Positions 42,590 to 51,339 of a DNA stretch of 64,000 nucleotides are shown here, piece by piece (within the stretch, counting starts at the first letter, position 1; the number at the start of each line of letters is the position of its first letter). The position numbers and the translations under genes are program-made. The stretch comes from JAEUSG01 sp964590225. GTDB lineage: Bacteria > Fibrobacterota > OXYB2-FULL-49-7 > JAEUSG01. The stretch spans positions 91,332-155,331 of the forward strand of contig CAZPWS010000003.1 of NCBI GenBank assembly GCA_964590225.1, read 5' to 3'. The notes under the pieces are model-generated. The model made no database searches and had not been told where the DNA came from. It was given only the letters and a program-made list of their open reading frames with translations.

Positions 42590-45500
42590 ATGGTGAAACA
42601 TCAAGGCTGTACATCCATATCGCTTGGAGCTCCTGTTGCTAATTATAGTAAAGATGCTGGCATTGAGATTAAGGGATTTTATAAAGCGAGAAGCGATAAA
42701 CTTCCTTTATTAGATACCAGTGTTAGGCTTTCTTGGAATGAAAATTCACTCTTTGTTTTATTTACCTCAAATGTAAAAGACATGGTTGGTTTTCCGCCGG
42801 CTACAGATATTGTTGTCTTTTATCTAAGATTGAATAGTTTTGCCAATGGTGAATATTTTAAATTTGTTGCTAAGAGAGACCGTTTTCAGGAAGGTTTCTT
42901 TCGATCGCCGAACTCCACACTTCCAGTCGCAATTAATGGTTATTCAGTTTTACATAATGATGTCTCGGTTAATAGTAAATGGGAGGTGCTGTTTACAATT
43001 CCATGGTGTTGCGTAGGTGGTTTGCCTAATACCTTTTTTGGTGTTCAAATGGAACGGCTCCACCTTACTACAGGAGAAATTACCAGTCCATCTGCAATTG
43101 AACTTTATAATAAGTTGGATGACGATCTTTTCATAGAGGCAATTCTTGGCGGTGATGAAGAGATTTTTTACTCTTCAGGTGGATTAACAAAATTGCTTTC
43201 TGGTAAGAAAAAATGGCAATTACCGGCACTTCTTGAATATCCATCAAATACAGAATTGCGAGAAATATGGAAGTTGCAAGGTTCGCTTCATGAACCAACG
43301 AATATTGACAATTTCGAAGAACGAATCCGTCTAACACAGCTATGGTATGATCTATTAGCATTTGAAGGGGTTAGTTTTCTCGAACAGGCTGGGCTTTGGT
43401 TACAGTCGGAAGGGCAGTATTCACCCTGGACAGCTCGAAACCTTGTTAACAGGTGTTTGCGCGATAGTGATTATGATAATGCCTACAAAATTCTTGATCT
43501 TCTGCTTAGCCAGTTTGATAAGGTGTCCCGGCGGTGGTTTGTCGATGGCTCGCCTTGCAACATTCGCGATGACGGATGGCATACGGTTGATACTTTAGAA
43601 TCTCTTATTGTTAAGGAGCGAGAAGTAGAACTTCTTTGTTCTGTTTCTGGGAAGAAAATAAGTCTTTTTATTGCCTTTCCACGAATTGGTGGAGTTAGAA
43701 TATGGACAGAGCAGCAAGGTAGATTTTCAAGCAAGGATTGTCATAACATATCCTTAGTTGATAAGGGACAGTCTAACTACGAATTGCAATCAGATAGATA
43801 CACTGTAAGCATTGTATCCGGTAAAAATTGGATTATGTCATTTAGAGCGAAAGACGACAAGAAAGAGAAGATTGTTTTGCGAAACGGCTCTCTTTCAATT
43901 CTGTTTGATGATAATAAGAACATCATCTCGGTTGACTTTAAATATAACATGGAAAGCGATGAGTCAATTTTTGGCTTGGGGGAAAGGTATAATGCTTTTA
44001 ATCAGCGTAAAAAGGTGATTACCATGCATCAACTTGATGCGTGGGAGGGGATAAATGGTGGAATGAGCAATCAGTCGTATAAGATAATACCACTGTGGCA
44101 TAGTTCAAAAGGATACTCACTTTTTTGGAATACTTCTTGGTATATCAGAATTGACATTGGTGTTGCCCTCGAAAATATTTTTAGAGCAACTGCTCACGGC
44201 TCAGTGTTCGATCTGTATATCTGGTTGGATACTTATACGAATAACTTAAAGTCATACACAGACCTAACGGGAAAGCCACTACTTCCGCCTAAATGGGTAT
44301 TTGAGCCATGGATGGGTGGCGGAAGTCAAGTTTGGAATAAAAATCCTGATATTAAACCGGCATCGGCAATGATAGATGCAGCAGATAAGTTTAAGGAACT
44401 TGATATTCCGCATAGTGCTATATTTGCAGAAGGTGTAGGGAGTAATGATCCCGATTTGTATCCTTCTATGGAACGACATGGCTTGCGCGTCCTTGCTTGG
44501 GGTTATCAGTCTATTTGGGCACTTGAAAAAAAAGTGGAAGGTTTAAAAGAAGTTGGCTTGCCTATTATTAGGGATGAGAATGGTAAACAGTATAAATTTG
44601 ATGGGGACCTCAAAGTTATAAATGGATATATTGATTTTACGCATCCCTTCGCCGAGCTCGCAATGAATCTTGAATGGAAAACACGATTAGATATGGGCTT
44701 GTCCGGCATGATGGTAGATTTTGGCGACTTGGTTCCAGATGGAGCTACTTTTTTTGATGGAGTTAAAGGGGTAGAGCGGCACAATAGTTATTCGTACGAA
44801 TATCACAAGACCATGAATAAGGTTTTTAAGAATAAGTTGAAAAATGATTTTGTTCTATTTGGAAGAGCAGCTTCCCCAGGAACGCAATCCTTTGTCTGCC
44901 ATTTTGCTGGCGACCACTTGACCAACTTTACTGGTATGAAAGCTGCACTAATTGGTGCCTTGAATTTAGCTGTCTGCGGTTTTCCTTTTTGGGGCTCCGA
45001 TATCGGGGGCTATTCGGGTATGCCCGATGAGGAGGTTTATATTCGTTGGCTTCAGTTTGGGGCATTCTCGCCACTTATGAGAATTCATGGTACTTATCCG
45101 AGAGAACCCTGGAATTACAGTGAAACAACCGTTGCAATTTACCGAAAGTATGCATGGCTCAGGGAAAATATGCTTGATTACCTTTATGCGTGTGCTGAAC
45201 ATTCTCATCGTACTGGGGACCCCATGATGAAACCATTGCTTTTTGCTTTTCCGCATTCCCATTATCTTGATGGATGTGATGATGAATATTTGTTAGGGGA
45301 CGACCTGCTTGTGGCCCCACTTTGTAGTCAAGCAAAAGAGAGACTTGTACTTTTCCCACCAGGGGTATGGATACACCTTTGGAGTGGGAAACAGTTTACA
45401 GGCGAAAAAGCAATAATGGTTGAAGCACCTTTGGATCAAATCCCTCTCTTTCTTCGAGCGGGTTGCAGGATGCCTATACAGGTCAATAGAGATTTGAAAC

Positions 45501-45598
45501 TTGGGGAGAGTATGCGGAATGGTTCGATTAAGGCCTTTTTAACAGCTTGTTCGGATAACTTGTCGTCTCCTATTCAAATTCAGAAGGCATCTGAATAA
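42590..45598 (+). CDS. GH31 glycosidase with N-terminal CBM9-like region
   Basis: A 1002-residue protein without a signal peptide. Residues about 1-180 resemble a CBM9-like sandwich (VRLSWNENSLFVLFTSNV, WEVLFTIPWCCVGG). A helical linker follows to about 330. The GH31 enzyme starts with a beta-sandwich (SIFGLGERYNAFNQR). The barrel has PPKWVFEPWMGGG, the putative nucleophile Asp710 (MMVDFGDLVPDG), the likely acid/base Asp775 (FAGDHLTNF), WGSDIGGYSG and RIHGTYPREPW. The DFGD form and downstream HN-Y pattern recall the sulfoquinovosidase/xylosidase side of GH31 (DFGE in YihQ), but specificity is not assigned. It probably trims imported oligosaccharides in the cytoplasm. Its 3' end overlaps the convergent regulator by 29 bp. 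Confidence 0.82.
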   Translation: MVKHQGCTSISLGAPVANYSKDAGIEIKGFYKARSDKLPLLDTSVRLSWNENSLFVLFTSNVKDMVGFPPATDIVVFYLRLNSFANGEYFKFVAKRDRFQEGFFRSPNSTLPVAINGYSVLHNDVSVNSKWEVLFTIPWCCVGGLPNTFFGVQMERLHLTTGEITSPSAIELYNKLDDDLFIEAILGGDEEIFYSSGGLTKLLSGKKKWQLPALLEYPSNTELREIWKLQGSLHEPTNIDNFEERIRLTQLWYDLLAFEGVSFLEQAGLWLQSEGQYSPWTARNLVNRCLRDSDYDNAYKILDLLLSQFDKVSRRWFVDGSPCNIRDDGWHTVDTLESLIVKEREVELLCSVSGKKISLFIAFPRIGGVRIWTEQQGRFSSKDCHNISLVDKGQSNYELQSDRYTVSIVSGKNWIMSFRAKDDKKEKIVLRNGSLSILFDDNKNIISVDFKYNMESDESIFGLGERYNAFNQRKKVITMHQLDAWEGINGGMSNQSYKIIPLWHSSKGYSLFWNTSWYIRIDIGVALENIFRATAHGSVFDLYIWLDTYTNNLKSYTDLTGKPLLPPKWVFEPWMGGGSQVWNKNPDIKPASAMIDAADKFKELDIPHSAIFAEGVGSNDPDLYPSMERHGLRVLAWGYQSIWALEKKVEGLKEVGLPIIRDENGKQYKFDGDLKVINGYIDFTHPFAELAMNLEWKTRLDMGLSGMMVDFGDLVPDGATFFDGVKGVERHNSYSYEYHKTMNKVFKNKLKNDFVLFGRAASPGTQSFVCHFAGDHLTNFTGMKAALIGALNLAVCGFPFWGSDIGGYSGMPDEEVYIRWLQFGAFSPLMRIHGTYPREPWNYSETTVAIYRKYAWLRENMLDYLYACAEHSHRTGDPMMKPLLFAFPHSHYLDGCDDEYLLGDDLLVAPLCSQAKERLVLFPPGVWIHLWSGKQFTGEKAIMVEAPLDQIPLFLRAGCRMPIQVNRDLKLGESMRNGSIKAFLTACSDNLSSPIQIQKASE

Positions 45599-47840
45599 CC
45601 CCAAGTTTTATGTGTTTGTATATGGTCATTCTTGATATGCCAAGCATATCAGCTGCCCACGAAATATTACCTTTGCATTTATCTATTGCCTCCGCAATTT
45701 TTTGTGCTGAATATTTAATATTCCTCCTTTTCGGTTTTTTAGCTATAGAGGTCGTTATCTGGCTGTAATTGTCTGGAAGTTCTACATTTTCGCCTTTAAG
45801 AATTTTTCCTTCGCACAGTGTGGCTGAGCGAAGCAATAAATTATAAAGTTCACGAATATTTCCAGGCCAGTCATATTGGAGGAGCTTTACATACACGCTT
45901 CTTTCAATCTTGTCAATGTTTTTTACAAGCTGCTTAATATGACTATGAAAAAGGTAATCAGTTATTATAGGGATGTCTTCCAGTCTCTCGCGAAGTGGTG
46001 GGCACTCTATGTTTAGGACATTCAGACGGTAGTAGAGGTCATCCCTGAACTTTTTTTCCATGATTAGCTGTAGTAGATTTTTATTGGTGGCAGTTATTAC
46101 CCGGACATCAGTGTATATACGCTTATTGGAGCCGATAGGCATAAAGGAGTGGTCGTGCAAAAATGTCAATAATTTTGCCTGTGCCGAAAGGGAAAGATTA
46201 CCAATTTCATCCAGAAATAGTGTACCATTGTGGGCAAGCTCAAGTTTTCCTTTTGTTGTTTCTGTAGCTCCAGTGAATGCCCCCTTTTTAAATCCGAAAA
46301 GCTCCGACTCTATAAGGGTTTCCGGCAGTGTTGCACAGTCGATAGAAATAAAAGGGCCGTTGTTTCGATGGCTTAAAAGATGGATTGTTTCAGCGAGAAG
46401 GCTTTTTCCCGTACCTGTTTCCCCGAATATTATAATTGAGTTGTCCGTTCTGGCAACGGCCGCAGCATTGCTTTTAAGTTTGCATATTATTGCAGATTCG
46501 CCGACAACTCTTTTAAGCGCATTCTCTCGCTGAATTTCTGTTTTGAGATCTGTCAATTCTTTTGTGTCGTTCTCTTTTTGTGTTTTAAGTATTTCAAATT
46601 TTTCATAAAGTGAAAGGTCCTCGAATATTATCTCTCTCTTTATTGGGATGGGGCCGCCAATCGCTCTTAAATTATCAATTAACCTGTATTTTTTTTCTGG
46701 CTTTGATTTAAACCATGCAATTGTGGTGCTCACACGATTACTTTTTTGGGATTTATAAGCTGAAACATCAAGCGATATCAGGTTAGCATCAGAGCAATTA
46801 TTGATTTCAATGGTAGTGTCTTCTTGTGATGGCAAAAATCGTAAGTCCGATAAAGAGATTGCTCCAATCATATAATGGTCAAAAAAAAGCTGTATAATAT
46901 TACTCTGTTTTCTATACTCGACTGTATATGTTTTATCTGTGTTGAGCTCGGTAATGGGAAGGCGAAAGGCTTTTTGTGGTTTATCGTTAAGTGACGCAAT
47001 AAGAAAAATTCCGTTAACAAATTTTCGTAACTGACTTGGCAGTTGCGCGAATAGCAATTTGTTTTCTTCGGAGCCAATGCTAATTGTTGGCAGTATGCCG
47101 TTAGTGCATCTGAAACTTATATTTACCGTGTAATCTTCTTTTATAAAATCCAATTGGCATTTATGAGATATGTTTTCCTGTAAGGTAGAGCGATATAGGG
47201 TGAGATTGGTACCTGTGTTGTTATAGCAAATGGGTTCTTCTGCTTGTTTATCCTCTTTAACCGTAATTACCTCGCTCAGGTTTTTGCCAAGAGCAGGCTG
47301 TAATTCCATAAATATTTCTTCGAATGCTTTGCCAAAACCTATTATTCTTGAGTTGTGGTCTGTAAGAAGGCTTAGTTTATTGGTAGATGTTTTTAACAGG
47401 TCTTCGATGTTTAGGTGAATTATTCCCAATAAGTATTCTTTGTTTAATGTTAAAAACCGTATAGACGACAGGGGTATTATGCTTTTGTAAACTATTTCGC
47501 CGGATTCGGTTTCAAAGATGTTTTTAGAGCGGAAATATGGCACTCCCCATATAGCTTTGTTTTTACCGTTAGGATCTAAAAGTCCGCCGTAGTACTCACG
47601 CATAAAGGCGATGGGTCGAATGTTGCTTAGGGGGAATTCGGGCGTTTCATAAAGTTCAGAAACCGCTCTGTGCAGCAGTTTTTTTCTTCCCTTTTTAAGC
47701 ATATGGTCTTCTTTTGGACTATAGACCCACTGAATAATGCCGTGCTTATCTGTAATAATCAAGATGTGCCAGTTTGGCAACTGCTCAAACAAAAAAGGGT
47801 AATTTGTAAGTTTTTGAATAGCTTTTATAATTTCAGGCAT
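45570..47840 (-). CDS. Sigma-54-dependent activator with novel sensor region
   Basis: This is an enhancer-binding protein. The first about 390 residues contain PAS-like segments (WHILIITDKHGIIQWVYSP, LSLLTDHNSRIIGFGKAF) and a beta-sandwich-like stretch (QLFFDHYMIGAISLSDLRFL). I recognise no named family there. The AAA+ domain has Walker A GETGTGKS, the sigma-54-contacting GAFTGA loop at 520-525, Walker B TLFLDEIGN and the arginine-finger region FRDDLYYRLNVL. A Fis-type helix-turn-helix ends the protein (KGNISWAADMLGISRMTIYK). No receiver domain is present, so it should sense a ligand directly. Its probable target promoter is at 47948-47962 on the opposite strand. Confidence 0.9.
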   Translation of the reverse strand: MPEIIKAIQKLTNYPFLFEQLPNWHILIITDKHGIIQWVYSPKEDHMLKKGRKKLLHRAVSELYETPEFPLSNIRPIAFMREYYGGLLDPNGKNKAIWGVPYFRSKNIFETESGEIVYKSIIPLSSIRFLTLNKEYLLGIIHLNIEDLLKTSTNKLSLLTDHNSRIIGFGKAFEEIFMELQPALGKNLSEVITVKEDKQAEEPICYNNTGTNLTLYRSTLQENISHKCQLDFIKEDYTVNISFRCTNGILPTISIGSEENKLLFAQLPSQLRKFVNGIFLIASLNDKPQKAFRLPITELNTDKTYTVEYRKQSNIIQLFFDHYMIGAISLSDLRFLPSQEDTTIEINNCSDANLISLDVSAYKSQKSNRVSTTIAWFKSKPEKKYRLIDNLRAIGGPIPIKREIIFEDLSLYEKFEILKTQKENDTKELTDLKTEIQRENALKRVVGESAIICKLKSNAAAVARTDNSIIIFGETGTGKSLLAETIHLLSHRNNGPFISIDCATLPETLIESELFGFKKGAFTGATETTKGKLELAHNGTLFLDEIGNLSLSAQAKLLTFLHDHSFMPIGSNKRIYTDVRVITATNKNLLQLIMEKKFRDDLYYRLNVLNIECPPLRERLEDIPIITDYLFHSHIKQLVKNIDKIERSVYVKLLQYDWPGNIRELYNLLLRSATLCEGKILKGENVELPDNYSQITTSIAKKPKRRNIKYSAQKIAEAIDKCKGNISWAADMLGISRMTIYKHIKLGVIQMPSEFE

Positions 47841-47848
47841 GGTAGTAA

Positions 47849-47883
47849 TATGTAATAATATGTCAAATTATGTCAAATTATGT
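47849..47883. promoter_or_regulatory. Four TATGT direct repeats, candidate activator site
   Basis: TATGT begins at 47849, 47859, 47869 and 47879, an exact 10-bp period; the two middle units are identical (TATGTCAAAT). They lie about 90-125 bp before the expected transcription start of the sigma-54 promoter and immediately upstream of the activator's own start codon. They could serve as both enhancer and autoregulatory operator. Confidence 0.6.
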
Positions 47884-47928
47884 TTTTGCGGTATCAGTTT
47901 CCTGCGGCAAACCTCTAATCTGCCCATA

Positions 47929-47941
47929 ATATGGGGTAAAA
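47929..47941 (+). promoter_or_regulatory. Second copy of ATATNGGGTAAAA motif
   Basis: ATATGGGGTAAAA differs at one base from the motif at 33027-33039 before the other secreted-protein run. It ends six bp before the sigma-54 -24 element. It may be bound by a regulator common to both halves of the locus. Confidence 0.35.
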
Positions 47942-47947
47942 GTATAT

Positions 47948-47962
47948 TGGCACTATAGTTGC
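47948..47962 (+). promoter_or_regulatory. Sigma-54 (-24/-12) promoter
   Basis: TGGCAC (47948-47953), five bases, then TTGC (47959-47962) fits the sigma-54 consensus TGGCACG-N4-TTGCW, with the invariant GG and GC dinucleotides 10 bp apart. It points toward the secreted protein gene at 48021, with an expected start near 47974, and sits beside a sigma-54 activator gene. Confidence 0.85.
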
Positions 47963-48020
47963 GGCAGTTCTAAATCGTGGGTAGTTATTAAAGGATAAGA
48001 ACCAACTTTGGGAGGGCCGT

Positions 48021-50411
48021 ATGCGCAAATTATGCTCCATTCTGTTCACTTGCTCTTTTGTTGCTCTGTTTTTCAGTGATTTAAAATCTGAAACAAGGGT
48101 AATAATGGGTTTTGAACTCGATAATATGGCAAAAGAGATTGGTGTAGGGCAGGTAAACGGCATGAATTTCTATACAGGGCATAGAATTCTTCCTGCTGAT
48201 TCAAGCAAAGTTAGGGTCGATAGTGTTGCCTCCTTTCTTTATCTCGATTCCACAGAGGCTACTGAAGGCACATGGTCAAGAGTTTATCCAATCTATCCGA
48301 ATATTTGGAGCTATTCAAAGATTAATGGCAGAATTTTCTCTTTTCAACCGGAATCATACAGTAATTCTTTTGCATCGCTGATTGGTAAAGGTGTTTATTA
48401 CGACGATTTCTTTAAATCTCAATGGCGGATGACCGGTACCATGTTTAATTTTCAAATTGATAGTTTGCCATTAGGACATAACTGGAACGGTTTTAATAAA
48501 CTAAGGATGGATGTAAAGAGTGGTGCTAACACAGCTATTCGTATTAGAATAGGTGACGACAAAATTTGGCCAATGATTTGTAGAACATTTACTGTGCCGG
48601 CGGGCGAGTGGAAAACTTTAGAAGTTGATCTTGATTCTGCAGTTATTGTCCGTGGATTGGATTTAAGCGATATGATGGATTGCTGGATTCAGCTTGTAAG
48701 TACCGATGCCCCAACTTCAGTTTACTACGATAATGTCCGTCTGGAGACTGCTGATGTTATTCCCTCGTTTCCGCTCATCGTTGATAGTTCACCATACTCG
48801 TTCCCGAAACCTCGCGCGAGATACGCCGTAAAAGTTGGAGATTCTCCCGAAAACGACGGAATGGAAGGCAGTGGAAAATTTCCATACAAAACCATACTTG
48901 ACACTAATGCGATACCCATAGATCCTTTTTCACCAGCCAAAAGAGCGGGTTTACCAGCAGTGGTCAATATTACCAAAGAGATATTTTTAGCTGACACAAA
49001 AAGTATAGCATCGTGGCCATCTGGCCGTGAACTTCTGCCCGTAGCATACGACAAAGATAACATGGCTGTCATGTTTGCTACTGGCACCAATCCTTTGACT
49101 ACCTGGGTTGCGTGTAGTGAAGATGGTGGACTTTCGTGGGGTGGGATAGGTGGGTCGGCGATGCCAACATCACTGGGAGCAAAATCAGATGATACTTACG
49201 GTGGCGCTGGTGTTTCTGAGTCAGGAAGTGAATTGCACAGGATCCCTCTTTTTGGATGTGTTCATTACAAACCTCCGACAGATAGGGGTGCGCTTAACAA
49301 GATTCAATTAACAGAAAATGGATGGACAAGACAAAATGTATGGTTGCCCATCCCATACGAACTCAGGCATTGTTCCGAGCATCTCCAATCTTTAAGGCTT
49401 CTTTCCGGAAGAATTTGGACGACTACTTGTGGACAAGGACCTTTTAGAACGGATTCGGATCCTACATGGCAAGTAAGGGAAAGTAACGATCTGTTTGCTA
49501 TCTATTCCGATGATGGCGGTAAAAGCTGGAACTCGTGGAGAGAAGGTTATACTTCGAGGGTTAATGACCAGCCGCTTGGAGCTTCCGGTACATATGGAGA
49601 TAGGAATCTCATGGCTCCGTTTAATGGACACATTGCTGTTTATGCAGATACAAAATTTTGGATATTTAACGGATCAACATGGAGTCAGCCATTTGGTGAT
49701 ACGCAATATCCAAGATGCTTGCATAGCACTTCAGACGGACAAACACTACTTTGGACCCGTAATAATGTAAAAGTCGGCTCATACACCACGAATGGAGGGG
49801 TTAAGTCCGAAACGCTTCCTGGCAACACAATAAAGTATGGCAAGCTTGGTCAGGTCGGTGACAGGGTGGTGCATGTTGCACGGTCAAGTGATAAAACATT
49901 ATTGTTAAGCTGGTTTCGTAGCGTAAATGGTGAGTGGAGTGGGCCGGATACCCTTGTTCAAGATAGCGAAAATGGTATCTACGATTTCGCAATAACAAAA
50001 TTTGCACCAGCGGAATACTTTATTGTGGCGTACTCATTAAATAACAAACCAGGACGACTCTATGCGAAAATCATTCCTGCTACGGACGGAGCCACAGCAA
50101 ACCAGAGCCATAGCAGAGAAATAGAGAAAGAGGCTGGAAATATTATTAGAGTTTTTACAAATCCATTCGTTCTTAGTGCTGTAATTGAGTATCGCATTGA
50201 TAGAGAGCAGTCGGTCTCTATGGATGTTTATAATGTAGCAGGAAAGCTTGTTAAAACAATCTTCCAGTCAAAAACCATGCAGAAAGGTCGCTATCAAACG
50301 GTTTGGGATGGAACCACTGTTGACGGAAACCGTGCGCCGGTTGGCATGTATTTTGTGCGGCTGGATAATGGAAAACATGTTGTTAATACGCAAATCACAT
50401 TGTTAAAATAG
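48021..50411 (+). CDS. Secreted Asp-box (BNR) protein with CBM-like and sorting domains
   Basis: A signal peptide (KLCSILFTCSFVALFFSDLKS) is followed by a carbohydrate-binding-like sandwich of about 230 residues (KLRMDVKSGANTAIRIRIGD, VYYDNVRLE). A propeller region comes next with two Asp-box repeats, CSEDGGLSWGG and YSDDGGKSWNSW, typical of sialidase-like folds. The C-terminus, with FTNPFVLSAVIEYRI and GTTVDGNRAPVGMYFVRLDNG, is a FlgD/type-IX-like sorting domain distinct from the NPFNP cassettes upstream. GGGAGGG precedes the ATG. Sialidase catalytic Arg triad was not verified, so hydrolase activity is unproven. It is driven by the sigma-54 promoter. Confidence 0.75.
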   Translation: MRKLCSILFTCSFVALFFSDLKSETRVIMGFELDNMAKEIGVGQVNGMNFYTGHRILPADSSKVRVDSVASFLYLDSTEATEGTWSRVYPIYPNIWSYSKINGRIFSFQPESYSNSFASLIGKGVYYDDFFKSQWRMTGTMFNFQIDSLPLGHNWNGFNKLRMDVKSGANTAIRIRIGDDKIWPMICRTFTVPAGEWKTLEVDLDSAVIVRGLDLSDMMDCWIQLVSTDAPTSVYYDNVRLETADVIPSFPLIVDSSPYSFPKPRARYAVKVGDSPENDGMEGSGKFPYKTILDTNAIPIDPFSPAKRAGLPAVVNITKEIFLADTKSIASWPSGRELLPVAYDKDNMAVMFATGTNPLTTWVACSEDGGLSWGGIGGSAMPTSLGAKSDDTYGGAGVSESGSELHRIPLFGCVHYKPPTDRGALNKIQLTENGWTRQNVWLPIPYELRHCSEHLQSLRLLSGRIWTTTCGQGPFRTDSDPTWQVRESNDLFAIYSDDGGKSWNSWREGYTSRVNDQPLGASGTYGDRNLMAPFNGHIAVYADTKFWIFNGSTWSQPFGDTQYPRCLHSTSDGQTLLWTRNNVKVGSYTTNGGVKSETLPGNTIKYGKLGQVGDRVVHVARSSDKTLLLSWFRSVNGEWSGPDTLVQDSENGIYDFAITKFAPAEYFIVAYSLNNKPGRLYAKIIPATDGATANQSHSREIEKEAGNIIRVFTNPFVLSAVIEYRIDREQSVSMDVYNVAGKLVKTIFQSKTMQKGRYQTVWDGTTVDGNRAPVGMYFVRLDNGKHVVNTQITLLK

Positions 50412-50424
50412 GGAATGTCCCATT

Positions 50425-51201
50425 ATGCTGCAGATTTGTACCGCTTATTTAATGCTCATTTGTGTTGCTGGTTCATTTTCTTGCGAAGTTGATAATTTCT
50501 TTGAGGCGGAGGAAAAGTGGCAAAATAGCGAAAAATTTGTATTCCGTTTTTTGAGTGCAGAGCCGGAAAAGGATAGAGATATTATCAGGAGGTATTTTCC
50601 AGTAGTAGAAAGTAAATTTAATAACAAGGCACTGAGATTTGTAGTTGAGGATATTAGAAAATATGTTGACAGCGGCTCCCCTATATCGCATTCTCCAGTG
50701 CTTGATATCTTGGGGACAAACGGTGCAGTAATTGCCAATTTTGAAGGGAGCATACCTTCGCCGGAGGTTCTTGCTCCTCTTTTTATTTCTCCAGCAAAAA
50801 AGGCGATATCTCTTGCTCTTAGTAAAAACTCGGTTGTGTTTGTGCAGTTTGTTAAGGATGTCTCGTTAGATGGCAAACAGTTTAGGGTGTGTGCAGAAAA
50901 GGCATCCAAAATGGGGCGAGAGCTTCTGAATGTACAGTCACATACCGTGCAGGTTGATCTAAAAAACAGTCGCGAAGAATTTCTATTTAAAAATGTTTTC
51001 TCTGATGAAGCTAATTGCGACGAAACAGATGAGCTTTTTTGTCCGCGCCCGGGTATTTTTGTAGTAATAGGTGCTGGAAAGTGCATTTATTTTCTTGATA
51101 AGCCCAATCATGCGGTGCTTTTTGATGTGCTAAATATGCTTAATAGAAAGGGTGGCAAAAAGAATCACGAAAAACTGCCCCGTTTACTACTTGCTTCGTA
51201 G
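50425..51201 (+). CDS. Exported protein of unknown function
   Basis: This 258-residue protein has a signal peptide (ICTAYLMLICVAGSFS) and no recognised domain. A segment HSPVLDILGTNGAVIANFEG and later NSVVFVQFVKDVSLDGKQF look faintly thioredoxin-like, but there is no CxxC. A cysteine after the signal region (SFSCEV) does not fit a lipobox. It starts 13 bp after the Asp-box gene and should be on the same sigma-54 transcript. I do not assign a function. Confidence 0.7.
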   Translation: MLQICTAYLMLICVAGSFSCEVDNFFEAEEKWQNSEKFVFRFLSAEPEKDRDIIRRYFPVVESKFNNKALRFVVEDIRKYVDSGSPISHSPVLDILGTNGAVIANFEGSIPSPEVLAPLFISPAKKAISLALSKNSVVFVQFVKDVSLDGKQFRVCAEKASKMGRELLNVQSHTVQVDLKNSREEFLFKNVFSDEANCDETDELFCPRPGIFVVIGAGKCIYFLDKPNHAVLFDVLNMLNRKGGKKNHEKLPRLLLAS

Positions 51202-51240
51202 GTCTTTCGCATTTATTAAGGAAATTTAATAATATTACTT

Positions 51241-51303
51241 TACGAAAGATTTGCCTATAAGCTAAAGTTTCTTACGAAAGATTTGCCTTGAGGCAAATCT
51301 TTC
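51241..51303. terminator. Repeat and perfect hairpin after the sigma-54 operon
   Basis: TACGAAAGATTTGCCT occurs at 51241-51256 and again at 51273-51288. The second copy forms a perfect 13-bp stem with AGGCAAATCTTTC (51291-51303), followed by TTTG. It probably terminates the operon, and it separates it from the DUF4143-type ATPase gene. Confidence 0.65.
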
Positions 51304-51339
51304 TTTGCACTATTAACACCATTTTTTTATCTTTTTAAT

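Noticed and set aside
42590..45598. Calling the GH31 enzyme a sulfoquinovosidase
   Set aside because: The DFGD motif and its surroundings are similar, but sulfonate-binding residues were not confirmed and no sulfoquinovose pathway genes are nearby.
46060..46533. Plus-strand open frame opposite the sigma-54 activator AAA+ domain
   Set aside because: The minus strand encodes the intact Walker and GAFTGA motifs, so this is shadow coding.
47849..47883. TATGT repeats as a CRISPR array
   Set aside because: Units are 10 bp with no unique spacers and no cas genes; they are better explained as a protein-binding site.
48021..50411. Calling the Asp-box protein a true sialidase
   Set aside because: Two Asp boxes show the fold, but the catalytic Arg triad, Asp and Tyr/Glu pair were not identified, so only a sialidase-like fold is claimed.
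50445..51086. Long minus-strand open frame opposite the exported-protein gene
   Set aside because: The plus-strand gene has a signal peptide and operon spacing; the antisense frame is Ser/Thr/Leu-rich mirror coding without motifs or ribosome site.
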